A stretch of DNA of 64,000 nt, from the NCBI RefSeq assembly GCF_003254575.1, contig NZ_QJUA01000002.1, forward strand, positions 124,001 to 188,000, given 5' to 3'. Positions 18,865-30,549 of the stretch are shown piece after piece. The notes below the pieces were generated by a model. That model searched no databases. It saw nothing but the letters and a program-made list of their open reading frames with translations, and was not told the origin of the DNA. The stretch's first letter is position 1. Each line of letters starts with the position of its first letter. Source of the stretch: Mycobacterium kyogaense. GTDB taxonomy: Bacteria > Actinomycetota > Actinomycetes > Mycobacteriales > Mycobacteriaceae. The position numbers and the translations under genes are program-made.

Positions 18865-19581
18865 ATGGGCAAGCAACGACCTTTTCTCACCGAGGCGATG
18901 GCCGCGATCGGAATCGCCGCGCTGTATCGACACCACGTCGCCCCCTGGATACACACCTGGGGTGCGCGTCGGGAGGAGATGACGGCTGTCCTGCCCGGCG
19001 ACGAACTCGTCGACCCCGACGCACTGCGGACCACCAGGGCAGTGACCATCGACGCCCGGCCCCGCGACGTCTGGGCGTGGCTGGTGCAACTCGGTGAGGG
19101 CCGCGGCGGCTTCTACAGCTACTCACTGCTCGAGCGCGCCGTGGGCGCAGACATCCACAACGCTGACGCGATCCATCGGGAGTGGCAGCGACTCGACGTC
19201 GGCGACACGATCTGGCTGGCTCGCCGGTACGGGCGTCGGGCGTCGATGATCGTGGCCGCGATTGAGCCGGAGTCGTATCTGGTGCTGGTCTCCCCCACCG
19301 ACAGCGAACGCCTCGGTCGAGGCGAAAAAGCGCTGGGCAGTTGGTCTTTCGTGCTGCGCCGGGAGCAGGACTGGACGAGGCTGCTGGTGCGCGGCAGCGG
19401 CGAGGCGGTCGGCCACTTCTGGTTCGACATCCCGCACTTCGTGATGGAGCAGAAGATGATGCGCGGTATCGCCGCGCGCGCGGAGCGCACCCGGCGCGGA
19501 GAGATCGTCGAAGCGATACGCACCGCGCATCCCGTGCCCGAGACGGTGCTGACGACTGACGTACGTATCGATGGACGATGA
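18865..19581 (+). CDS. SRPBCC-fold protein, paralogue B
   Basis: 238 aa, homologous to the protein at 17562-18239: VTIDARPRDVWAWLVQLGEG, then RGGFYSYSLLERAVGADIHN, WSFVLRREQDWTRLLVRGSG and EQKMMRGIAARAERTRRGEI. The family binds hydrophobic ligands in other cases; none can be assigned here. It is directly downstream of hspX and 44 bp upstream of the receiver/flavoprotein fusion. Confidence 0.8.
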   Translation: MGKQRPFLTEAMAAIGIAALYRHHVAPWIHTWGARREEMTAVLPGDELVDPDALRTTRAVTIDARPRDVWAWLVQLGEGRGGFYSYSLLERAVGADIHNADAIHREWQRLDVGDTIWLARRYGRRASMIVAAIEPESYLVLVSPTDSERLGRGEKALGSWSFVLRREQDWTRLLVRGSGEAVGHFWFDIPHFVMEQKMMRGIAARAERTRRGEIVEAIRTAHPVPETVLTTDVRIDGR

Positions 19582-19625
19582 CCGCACCGGACTGACCGCA
19601 TATCCGCTGGACACCGGGCGCATAA

Positions 19626-21299
19626 TTGGTGGCGATGACAGGCTCGGCCGCTGCGCCCCGTAAACCCGTGATTATCACCGTCGACGACGATCCCGCGGTC
19701 TCCCGCGCGGTGGCTCGCGACCTGCGCCGCCACTACGGCGAGAAGTTCCGCATCGTCCGGGCCGAGAGCGGTCCCGATGCACTGGAAACCCTCAACGAGC
19801 TGAAGTTGCGCGGCGAGACGGTCGCGGTGTTCGTCGCCGACTATCGGATGCCGCAAATGAGTGGCATCGAGTTCCTGGAAGCGGCGATGGACATCTTCCC
19901 GATGGCACGCCGCGTGCTGCTCACCGCCTACGCCGACACCCACGCCGCGATCGACGCGATCAACGTCGTCGATCTGGACCACTACCTGCTCAAGCCGTGG
20001 GATCCACCGGAGGAGAAGCTCTACCCGGTGATCGACGCGCTGATCGAGGCGTGGCGCGCCACGGGCGAGCGGGCCATCCCGCACACGAAGATCATCGGGC
20101 ACCCGTGGAACGCCCGATCGTCGGAAGTGCGCGAGTTCCTGGCCCGCAACCGGCTGTTCTACACCTGGTTCCGCTCCGACGAACCCAAGGGCGCCGCCCT
20201 GCTCGAGGCCGCGGGCCAGGACGGGCTGACGTTGCCGGTGGTGATCACCGAGCAGGGCGAAACGCTGGTCGACCCCACCGACGCCGAACTGGCCGCGACG
20301 CTGGGCCTGACCACGACTCCGTCCGGTGATTTCTACGATCTCGTGGTGATCGGCGGCGGCCCGGCGGGCTTGGCGGCCGCCGTCTACGGCGCTTCCGAAG
20401 GCCTCAAGACCGTGCTGATCGAGCGCACCGCCACCGGTGGGCAGGCCGGGCAGAGCTCACGCATCGAGAACTACCTCGGATTCCCCGACGGCCTGTCCGG
20501 CGCGCAACTTGCCGAACGCGCCCGCCGCCAGGCCGAGAAGTTCGACGCCGAGCTGATCACCGCCGCTGAGGTGGTCGCCCTTGAGGTGGACGGCAATGCC
20601 CGCACGGTGCATCTGTCCGACGGGCGCGCCATCGGCACCCGGGCGGTCATCCTCGCCATGGGCGTGGAGTACCGACAGCTGCCCGCCGAAGGATGCGAGA
20701 TCCTGACCGGCGCCGGCGTCTACTACGGCGCGACGACCTCGGTCGCATCGGAATGCGATGACGACGAGGTCTACGTCATCGGCGGCGCGAACTCGGCAGG
20801 CCAGGCCGCGATGTTCCTGTCGCGCACCGCGAAGTCGGTGACCATCGTCAGCCGCCGCACGCTCGAAGACTCGATGTCGCATTACCTCGTCCAGCAGATC
20901 CGCGCGCAGGACAACATCAAGGAGATGCCGAACACGGTCGTGCACGCGGTCAAGGGCGACGGGCACCTCGAAGGCATCTGCCTGGAGCACCGTGACACCG
21001 GCGAGCGCGAGGAGTTCGCCTGCGGGCGGATGTTCATCTTCATCGGCGCCGAACCGCGCACCGACTGGCTCGACGGCGTCGTCGTGCGCGACGGCCACGG
21101 CTTCATCGTCGCCGGACCGGACCTGCGCGACGTGAGCGGCTGGACGCTGGATCGCCCACCGCACCACCTCGAGACGAGCGTGCCGGGCGTGTTCGTCGCC
21201 GGCGATGTTCGCGCGGAATCGGCCAAGCGGGTCGCCGCAGCCGTCGGCGAAGGGTCGATGGCGGTCATGCTCGTGCATCGCTACCTGGCTGAGACCTGA
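19626..21299 (+). CDS. response-regulator receiver fused to Trx-fold and thioredoxin-reductase-like flavoprotein
   Basis: 557 aa from the TTG at 19626; ATG at 19635 is an alternative. Receiver domain (~14-140): D20-D22, phosphoacceptor D72 in VADYRMPQMSG, T100, K123. Thioredoxin/glutaredoxin-fold linker (~153-228, TKIIGHPWNARSSEVREFL) with cis-Pro region TLPVV but no Cys pair. FAD/NAD(P)H module (~237-557): GGGPAG at 243-248, second Rossmann VYVIGGANSAGQAA, C-terminal VFVAGDVR. Where thioredoxin reductase has CATC, this protein has GATT, so the dithiol relay is missing. Output is probably a phosphorylation-gated NAD(P)H oxidoreductase rather than DNA binding. Two sensor kinases follow at 11 and 12 bp spacing. 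Confidence 0.88.
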   Translation: MVAMTGSAAAPRKPVIITVDDDPAVSRAVARDLRRHYGEKFRIVRAESGPDALETLNELKLRGETVAVFVADYRMPQMSGIEFLEAAMDIFPMARRVLLTAYADTHAAIDAINVVDLDHYLLKPWDPPEEKLYPVIDALIEAWRATGERAIPHTKIIGHPWNARSSEVREFLARNRLFYTWFRSDEPKGAALLEAAGQDGLTLPVVITEQGETLVDPTDAELAATLGLTTTPSGDFYDLVVIGGGPAGLAAAVYGASEGLKTVLIERTATGGQAGQSSRIENYLGFPDGLSGAQLAERARRQAEKFDAELITAAEVVALEVDGNARTVHLSDGRAIGTRAVILAMGVEYRQLPAEGCEILTGAGVYYGATTSVASECDDDEVYVIGGANSAGQAAMFLSRTAKSVTIVSRRTLEDSMSHYLVQQIRAQDNIKEMPNTVVHAVKGDGHLEGICLEHRDTGEREEFACGRMFIFIGAEPRTDWLDGVVVRDGHGFIVAGPDLRDVSGWTLDRPPHHLETSVPGVFVAGDVRAESAKRVAAAVGEGSMAVMLVHRYLAET

Positions 21300-21310
21300 G
21301 GCGCGTCTCC

Positions 21311-22726
21311 ATGACCGGCTCGTGCGACGTCAGCGAACTCCGCGATCTCTTCATCTTCGAGGGCCTCACCGACGAGCAACTCGCGGCGCTGTGTGCCGGC
21401 GGGCGGATCGCGACGTTTCCGGCCGGTGAGCTGTGCCGCGAGGGTGAACCCGCCGCCTTCTTCTACGTCCTCCTAGACGGCGAGATCGCACTGTCGAAGC
21501 GGTCCGGCGCGCGGGACATCCCGATCTGGCGGGCCTGCGCACCCGGCTCGTACTGCGGCGCGTGGTCGGCGTTCCTCCTCGATGAGACGACGACGTACGA
21601 GAACACCGCGACCCTCACCAAGCCATCACGGCTGTTCGAACTCGACGCCACCACCCTGGGCACCTTCCTGACCACGCAGTTCCCGATGGCCACGCATCTG
21701 CTCGTCGGTCACTCGCACGGCCGGTACCACCAGCGTCGCATCCTCGGGCCGCACGACCGTCTCGTGCAGTTGGTACAGATGACCGCCGGGTTGACGCACG
21801 AGCTGAACAACCCCGCGGCCGCCGCGATGCGCGCCGCAGGGGGACTACGCACCCAGATCGCGGGGATGCGGCACCGGCGGGCCGAACTCCCCGACCGCTC
21901 GCTGCCACCCGAGGCCATGCAGTCGCTCGTCGAGTTGCAGGACCGGGTCGCCGAGGTGGCCGGCAAGCCCCACGATCTGACGTCGGTGCAGAAAGCCGAC
22001 CTGGAGGAAGCGCTCGGCGAGTGGCTCGAACGCCACGGCGTGCCCGACGCCTGGGCGCACGCCGCGATCTTCGCCGAAGCCGGGCTGGACATCGATTGGA
22101 TGGAGCGCATCTCGGCGGCGCCATGCTGCAACACGCCGAGCTCCTTGGGACCCGTCGTCCGCTGGCTCGCCAGCACCGCGGAGACCGAATTGCTGCTGAC
22201 CGAGATCACCGACGCGACCATGCGCATCTCCACTCTCGTCGACCAGGCCAAGCAGTTCACCCAACTCGACCGGGCCCCGTCGGACGTCGTCGACGTGCAC
22301 GGCCTGCTCGAATCGACGCTGGCGATGCGGTCGCACCGGCTGGGTCCCCACATCGCCGTCGTGCGCGACTACGACGAGAGTCTGCCCGCGCTGCCCTGCT
22401 ACCCGGCCGAACTGAACCAGGTGTGGACCCATCTGATCGACAACGCTCTCGACGCGATCGGCGACTCGCCGGGCACGCTGACGCTACGCACGCTGCGGGA
22501 CCTGGACCGGCTCCGCGTCGAGGTGTGCGACACCGGTCCCGGCATGTCCGACGACGTGCTGGCCCGCGTCTTCGACCCGTTCTTCACCACCAAACCGTTC
22601 GGGGAGGGCACCGGGCTGGGCCTCGACGTCGCCGCGCGCATCGTCGACCGGCACGACGGCAGCTTGTGGGCGGAATCAACTCCCGGCGATACGCGTTTCA
22701 TTACTTCACTGCCGATCGGGCCATAG
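21311..22726 (+). CDS. soluble sensor histidine kinase with N-terminal cyclic-nucleotide-binding-like domain (1)
   Basis: 471 aa, no transmembrane segment. cNMP-like beta-roll ~10-125 (FYVLLDGEIALSKRSG). The phosphate-binding cassette reads YCGAWSAF and lacks the GE..A and Arg typical of cAMP binders. The H-box QMTAGLTHELNNPAAA has H163, and a long helical insert (~190-280) follows. The HATPase has NALDAIGD, DTGPGM and FFTTKPFGEGTGLGL. The partner is inferred to be the upstream receiver fusion from operon position. Paralogous to the next gene. Confidence 0.9.
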   Translation: MTGSCDVSELRDLFIFEGLTDEQLAALCAGGRIATFPAGELCREGEPAAFFYVLLDGEIALSKRSGARDIPIWRACAPGSYCGAWSAFLLDETTTYENTATLTKPSRLFELDATTLGTFLTTQFPMATHLLVGHSHGRYHQRRILGPHDRLVQLVQMTAGLTHELNNPAAAAMRAAGGLRTQIAGMRHRRAELPDRSLPPEAMQSLVELQDRVAEVAGKPHDLTSVQKADLEEALGEWLERHGVPDAWAHAAIFAEAGLDIDWMERISAAPCCNTPSSLGPVVRWLASTAETELLLTEITDATMRISTLVDQAKQFTQLDRAPSDVVDVHGLLESTLAMRSHRLGPHIAVVRDYDESLPALPCYPAELNQVWTHLIDNALDAIGDSPGTLTLRTLRDLDRLRVEVCDTGPGMSDDVLARVFDPFFTTKPFGEGTGLGLDVAARIVDRHDGSLWAESTPGDTRFITSLPIGP

Positions 22727-22738
22727 GAAGGACCTGTC

Positions 22739-24226
22739 ATGGGCGAAAAGTGCCTTCCCGACGAGTTGCGCACGCTGTTCCTCTTCGAGGCACTCGACGA
22801 CGAACAGCTGGCGACGCTGTGCGCCAACGGTCACATCGCCACCTTCGAACCCGGCCCGATCCACTCCGAGGGTGATCCCGCGACGTGCTTCTACGTGCTG
22901 ATCGAGGGCGAGCTGGTGATGTCGAAGCGCTCAGGCGGGGTCGACATCGAGACCAACCGCACCTCGCAGCGGGGCGTGTACTGCGGCGCGTGGTCGGCCT
23001 ACATCCCTGGCGCCGAGCACGTCTATCAAGCCTCGGTACGGGTGACTCGGCCGTCGAAGTTCTTCGTCCTCGACGCGAACGCCTTCGCGGAATTCATGCA
23101 GAAGGAATTCCCGATGGCCGTGCACCTGCTCGAAGGTCAGATGGTCGGCGGCCTGCGGCAGCGCCAGATCCTCGGGCAGCGCGAGAAGCTGCTGGCGTTG
23201 GGCCAGCTGTCGGCGGGCCTGACGCATCAGCTGAACAACCCGGCCGGGGCCGCTGCCCGCGCAGTCGCCGATCTGCGTGAAGGCGTCGGCAAGATGCGGC
23301 ACAAGCTCGCGATGCTCGCCGACGGCAAGTTCACCCCCGCCGCGCTGAAAACGCTGATCAGCATCCAGGACGAGGTCGCCGAGCAGGTGGCCAAATCGAA
23401 GTCGCAGGAGCTGACGGCACTCGAGACGTCAGACCGTGAGGACCAGATCGGCGACTGGCTCGACGAGCACGGTATCGACAGCGCGTGGGACTACGCGCCG
23501 ACATTCGTCGAGGCCGGTCTGGACGTCGACTGGCTGGAACGCGTCGAGGCCTCCATCGACGACGTCGACTGCTCGGCCACGCTGCCGGGTGCGATCGGCT
23601 GGCTGAAGTACACGATCGACACCGAGCTGCTGATGAACCAGATCGCCGAGGCGAGCAAGCGCATCTCCGCGCTCCTGGCCGGCGCCAAGCAGTACTCGCA
23701 GATGGATCGCGCGGAGTACCAGAGCGCCAACATCCACGAACTGCTGTTCAGCACGGTCAAGACGATCTTCGGCGACAAGCTGGGCAAGGACAAGCCGGTC
23801 GCGCTGCACTGGGAGAAGGACAAGACGCTGCCCGAATTGCTCTGCTACCCGGGCGACCTGAACCAGGTCTGGACCAACATCATCGACAACGCGATCCAGG
23901 CCATGAACGGCCACGGCAACCTGACGATCCGGACCATGCGGGAGAACGAGTCCACGGTGCGTGTGGAGATCTGCGACGACGGACCGGGCATCCCCGAAGA
24001 CATCGTCGACCGGATCTTCACCCCCTTCTTCACCACCAAGCCGTTCGGCGAGGGCACCGGGCTCGGGCTGGACCTGGCCTGGCGCATCGTCGTCGAGAAG
24101 CATCACGGCAACCTGTCCGTGCAGTCGACGCCCGGCGACACCCGGTTCATCGTGTGCCTGCCGCTGGAGGCGCCCGCGCCCGCGGAAACGGCCACAACCG
24201 GTATGACCGAGCCCGCTGCCGGGTAG
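22739..24226 (+). CDS. soluble sensor histidine kinase with N-terminal cyclic-nucleotide-binding-like domain (2)
   Basis: 495 aa, same architecture as the preceding gene, with near-collinear sequence (RTLFLFEALDDEQLATLCAN; YCGAWSAYIPG). Its H-box is SAGLTHQLNNPAGAA: phosphoacceptor H163 is kept but the next residue is Gln instead of the usual Glu, which helps catalysis in related kinases. The HATPase motifs NAIQAMNG, DDGPGI and GEGTGLGL are intact. ATG follows an AGGAAGGACC ribosome binding site. The stop is 38 bp before the F420-type oxidoreductase. Confidence 0.9.
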   Translation: MGEKCLPDELRTLFLFEALDDEQLATLCANGHIATFEPGPIHSEGDPATCFYVLIEGELVMSKRSGGVDIETNRTSQRGVYCGAWSAYIPGAEHVYQASVRVTRPSKFFVLDANAFAEFMQKEFPMAVHLLEGQMVGGLRQRQILGQREKLLALGQLSAGLTHQLNNPAGAAARAVADLREGVGKMRHKLAMLADGKFTPAALKTLISIQDEVAEQVAKSKSQELTALETSDREDQIGDWLDEHGIDSAWDYAPTFVEAGLDVDWLERVEASIDDVDCSATLPGAIGWLKYTIDTELLMNQIAEASKRISALLAGAKQYSQMDRAEYQSANIHELLFSTVKTIFGDKLGKDKPVALHWEKDKTLPELLCYPGDLNQVWTNIIDNAIQAMNGHGNLTIRTMRENESTVRVEICDDGPGIPEDIVDRIFTPFFTTKPFGEGTGLGLDLAWRIVVEKHHGNLSVQSTPGDTRFIVCLPLEAPAPAETATTGMTEPAAG

Positions 24227-24264
24227 TGACCTTCAGCGACGCATTCCTACGACGAGAGGTCCCG

Positions 24265-26772
<2,508 letters not shown>

Positions 26773-27773
26773 TCGCGACGAGGACGGCGCCGCAGCCGAA
26801 CACCGTCAGGTCGAATGGACCTGCCGCGGCAACGCCGGCCTGACTGCGGGCCGAGCCGCGCAGGAACGGGACGACCGCGAGGACCGCGACGGCGATCACC
26901 GACTCGGCGGCGACCACCGTGGGGAAGTGATCCACGGCCAACCGCAGCATCATGCGGGTGTCACCGTCGGCCCGTGCGGCGCGGATGCGCGGCAGCAGCA
27001 CCCTGGTGTTGTACGCACCTGCCGCGAGCAGCAGACCCACGAGTACGAGCTTGATCGTCAGGTGCCGGCCGTACGGGGTGGTCACCAGCTGGGCGGGCGA
27101 GCCGACGTGTGTCCACGCCAGCCACGCGCCGGAGACGATCATGGCCCCGACCGCCCACAGCGCCAGCACGCTGAACCGTTCCCAGCTCTGCGCCCAGTCG
27201 TGCACGGCGTCCGGCCTCTGCGCACCCGCCCGCCGGCTGAGTAGTCCTGCGACCGCCAGGACCACCAGGCCACCGACCCAGACCAGCGCCCCGAGGACAT
27301 GGACGATGGTGAGCACACCGCGGGGTGCAGCGGCCAGCGATGACGGCATGACCGGCAGCAACGCAGCGCCCGCCCCAGCGAGCGCGGTGACCGCGGCGAG
27401 TCCCCGCGACGGGCGCGAGCACAGCGCAGCGAGCCCGAGAACGGCCACGGCATCCAACGCGACCTGAGCCGTCGAGGTCGATCGCGCGGTCCAGACCTGC
27501 ACCGCAGTCGCCACCACCAGAAGCACCGATGCCGGAACCGCCAACGTGCGCACCCGCGCCGCGACGGTGCCGCCGGGCTCCGCGACGACGGCAAGGGTGA
27601 TGCCGATCGCCACCGGCAGGGACGCGGCAAGGAAGAGAAGGACCGAGGAGAGGATCTCGATCAGCGTCGGATCGGGCGGGACGAAAACCGGCATGCTCAT
27701 CGACGGTAGGCACCGTGGATGAGAACGGGGTTGGCGCCGGCTGTGAACGTCTGTGCGCGGATCGGCAGGCCTC

Positions 27774-27807
27774 TTGTCACCGACCATCCCTCATTACTAG
27801 GATATCC
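27774..27807 (+). promoter_or_regulatory. candidate mmsA promoter with palindrome over the -10
   Basis: TTGTCA (27774-27779), 18-bp spacer, TAGGAT (27798-27803), about 40 bp upstream of mmsA. The perfect palindrome GGATATCC (27800-27807) overlaps the -10, a placement suited to a repressor such as the TetR protein encoded at 31419. Confidence 0.4.
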
Positions 27808-27843
27808 AACTATCTACACTCGGTCGCTCCTGGAAGGCTCCTC

Positions 27844-29364
27844 ATGACCAAGCGAATCCCCCACTTCATCGACGGTAAGCGCAGCGAGCTGGCATCCACT
27901 CGGACCGCAGATGTGTTGAATCCGAGCACGGGCGAGGTCCAGGCTCAGGTATTGCTCGCCAGCAAGGCCGACGTGGACACCGCGGTCTCTTCTGCCGTCG
28001 AGGCGCAGAAGGAGTGGGCGGCGTGGAACCCGCAGCGCCGGGCCCGCGTCATGATGAAGTTCATCGAGCTGGTCAACGCCAACACCGAAGAACTCGCCGA
28101 ACTCCTGAGCATCGAGCACGGCAAGACCGTCGCCGACTCCAAGGGCGACATCCAGCGCGGCATCGAGGTGATCGAGTTCGCGATCGGCATCCCCCATCTG
28201 CTCAAGGGCGAGTTCACCGAAGGCGCCGGCGGCGGCATCGACGTCTACTCGATCCGCCAGCCCCTCGGCGTGGTCGCCGGCATCACGCCGTTCAACTTCC
28301 CCGCGATGATCCCGCTGTGGAAGGCCGGTCCCGCGCTCGCATGCGGAAACGCGTTCATCCTCAAGCCTTCTGAGCGTGACCCGTCTGTTCCGCTGAGGCT
28401 CGCCGAACTGTTCCTCGAGGCGGGTCTGCCCGCCGGCGTCTTCCAGGTGGTGCAGGGCGACAAGGAGGCCGTCGACGCGATCCTCACCCACCCCGACATC
28501 CAGGCCGTCGGCTTCGTCGGCAGCTCCGACATCGCGCAGTACATCTACTCCACCGCCGCCGCCAACGGTAAGCGCAGCCAGTGCTTCGGCGGCGCCAAGA
28601 ACCACATGATCGTCATGCCCGACGCCGATCTCGACCAGGCCGTCGATGCGTTGATCGGCGCCGGCTACGGCAGCGCGGGCGAGCGGTGCATGGCGATCAG
28701 CGTCGCGGTCCCGGTCGGCGAAGAGACGGCGAACCGGCTCCGTAATCGCTTGGTGGAGCGAGTGAATCAGCTCCGCGTCGGGCACAGCCTGGATCCGAAG
28801 GCCGATTACGGTCCGCTCGTCACCGCTGCCGCACTCGAGCGGGTGAAGAGTTACATCGCCCAGGGTGTGGATGCCGGTGCCGACCTGGTGGTCGACGGTC
28901 GCGAACGCACGACGGACGAGCTCTCCTTCGACGATCAGAGCCTGGAGAACGGCTACTTCATCGGTCCCACGCTCTTCGACCACGTCACCACCGACATGAG
29001 CATCTACACCGACGAGATCTTCGGCCCGGTGCTGTGCATCGTCCGCGCCCACGACTACGAAGAGGCACTGAGCCTTCCGAGCAAGCACGAGTACGGCAAC
29101 GGCGTCGCGATCTTCACCCGCGACGGCGACGCCGCGCGTGACTTCGTCTCGCGGGTACAGGTCGGCATGGTCGGCGTGAACGTCCCGATCCCGGTGCCGG
29201 TGGCCTACCACACCTTCGGCGGCTGGAAGCGGTCCGGCTTCGGCGATCTCAACCAGCACGGCCCCGCGTCGATCCAGTTCTACACCAAGGTCAAGACCGT
29301 CACCGAGCGGTGGCCGTCAGGCATCAAGGATGGCGCGGAATTCGTCATCCCGACCATGAAGTGA
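27844..29364 (+). CDS. mmsA: methylmalonate-semialdehyde dehydrogenase (CoA-acylating)
   Basis: 506 aa. Oxidises methylmalonate semialdehyde to propionyl-CoA at the end of valine breakdown. Aldehyde dehydrogenase fold with PLGVVAGITPFNFPAMIPLW and the catalytic Cys in GSAGERCMAIS; the Glu that acts in ordinary aldehyde dehydrogenases is replaced as in MmsA (FGGAKNHMIV). ATG follows GGAAGG. First gene of mmsA-fadE-mmsB, with 4 bp before the next start. Confidence 0.95.
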   Translation: MTKRIPHFIDGKRSELASTRTADVLNPSTGEVQAQVLLASKADVDTAVSSAVEAQKEWAAWNPQRRARVMMKFIELVNANTEELAELLSIEHGKTVADSKGDIQRGIEVIEFAIGIPHLLKGEFTEGAGGGIDVYSIRQPLGVVAGITPFNFPAMIPLWKAGPALACGNAFILKPSERDPSVPLRLAELFLEAGLPAGVFQVVQGDKEAVDAILTHPDIQAVGFVGSSDIAQYIYSTAAANGKRSQCFGGAKNHMIVMPDADLDQAVDALIGAGYGSAGERCMAISVAVPVGEETANRLRNRLVERVNQLRVGHSLDPKADYGPLVTAAALERVKSYIAQGVDAGADLVVDGRERTTDELSFDDQSLENGYFIGPTLFDHVTTDMSIYTDEIFGPVLCIVRAHDYEEALSLPSKHEYGNGVAIFTRDGDAARDFVSRVQVGMVGVNVPIPVPVAYHTFGGWKRSGFGDLNQHGPASIQFYTKVKTVTERWPSGIKDGAEFVIPTMK

Positions 29365-29368
29365 CGAC

Positions 29369-30526
29369 GTGGACTTCTTCAGCCTCGGCGACGACGACCG
29401 CGTGATCGCCGAGACGGCAGCGGCGTTCGCCACGAAACGGATGGCGCCCCACGCCTTGGAGTGGGACGAGACGCATCACTTCCCCACCGACGTCCTGCGG
29501 GAAGCCGCGGAACTGGGCATGGCCGCGATCTACTGCCGCGAGGACGTGGGCGGCAGCGGCCTGCGTCGCATCGACGCGGTGCGCATCTTCGAACAACTCG
29601 CCACTGCCGATCCGACCGTCGCAGCGTTCCTGTCCATCCACAACATGTGCGCGTGGATGATCGACACCTTCGGCTCACCCGAACAGCGCAAGACGTGGGT
29701 GCCCCGGCTGGCGTCGATGGACGCGATCGCCAGCTACTGCCTGACCGAGCCGGGCGCCGGCTCCGACGCGGCCGCCCTGCGCACCAAGGCTGTTCGCGAC
29801 GGAGACGGGTGGGTGCTCGACGGGGTCAAGCAGTTCATCTCCGGGGCCGGTAGCTCCGACGTCTACGTCGTGATGGCGCGCACCGGAGCCGATGGCCCCA
29901 AAGGCATCTCCGCCTTCGTCGTCGACAAGGACACGCCGGGACTGAGTTTCGGTGCCGACGAACAGAAGATGGGGTGGAACGCTCAACCCACCCGGCAGGT
30001 GATCCTCGACGGCGCGCGGGTGCCCGCCGAGGCACTCCTCGGCGGCGAGGAGGGCACCGGCTTCGGCATCGCGATGAAGGGACTCAACGGCGGCCGCATC
30101 AACATCGCGGCCTGCTCGCTGGGCGGCGCGCAGGCGGCCTACGACAAGGCGACCGCCTACCTGGCCGACAGGCACGCCTTCGGCGGCGCACTCATCGACG
30201 AGCCCACGATTCGGTTCACGCTGGCCGACATGGCGACCGCGCTGGAGACGTCACGAATGATGTTGTGGCGAGCGGCGACTGCGCTCGACGAGGATCACCC
30301 GGACCGGGTGGCGCTGTGCGCGATGGCCAAGCGCTACGTCACCGACGCCTGCTTCGACGTCGCCGACCAGGCGCTGCAACTCCACGGCGGGTACGGCTAC
30401 CTGCGCGAGTACGGACTGGAGAAGATCGTCCGTGACCTGCGGGTGCATCGAATCCTGGAGGGCACCAACGAGATCATGCGCGTGGTGGTCGGGCGGGCAG
30501 CCGCCGCTCGGGCCCGCGCGTCGTAG
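29369..30526 (+). CDS. acyl-CoA dehydrogenase, probable isobutyryl-CoA dehydrogenase
   Basis: 385 aa FAD enzyme with GTG start. Signature CLTEPGAGSDAAALRTKA, DKDTPGLSFGADEQKMGWNA, and C-terminal QLHGGYGYLREYGLEKIVRD followed by ILEGTNEIM with the catalytic Glu. Its position between mmsA and mmsB points to isobutyryl-CoA as substrate (valine pathway, FadE9-like). Confidence 0.93.
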   Translation: MDFFSLGDDDRVIAETAAAFATKRMAPHALEWDETHHFPTDVLREAAELGMAAIYCREDVGGSGLRRIDAVRIFEQLATADPTVAAFLSIHNMCAWMIDTFGSPEQRKTWVPRLASMDAIASYCLTEPGAGSDAAALRTKAVRDGDGWVLDGVKQFISGAGSSDVYVVMARTGADGPKGISAFVVDKDTPGLSFGADEQKMGWNAQPTRQVILDGARVPAEALLGGEEGTGFGIAMKGLNGGRINIAACSLGGAQAAYDKATAYLADRHAFGGALIDEPTIRFTLADMATALETSRMMLWRAATALDEDHPDRVALCAMAKRYVTDACFDVADQALQLHGGYGYLREYGLEKIVRDLRVHRILEGTNEIMRVVVGRAAAARARAS

Positions 30527-30549
30527 ACGACGACGTAAAGAGGAGAGGC

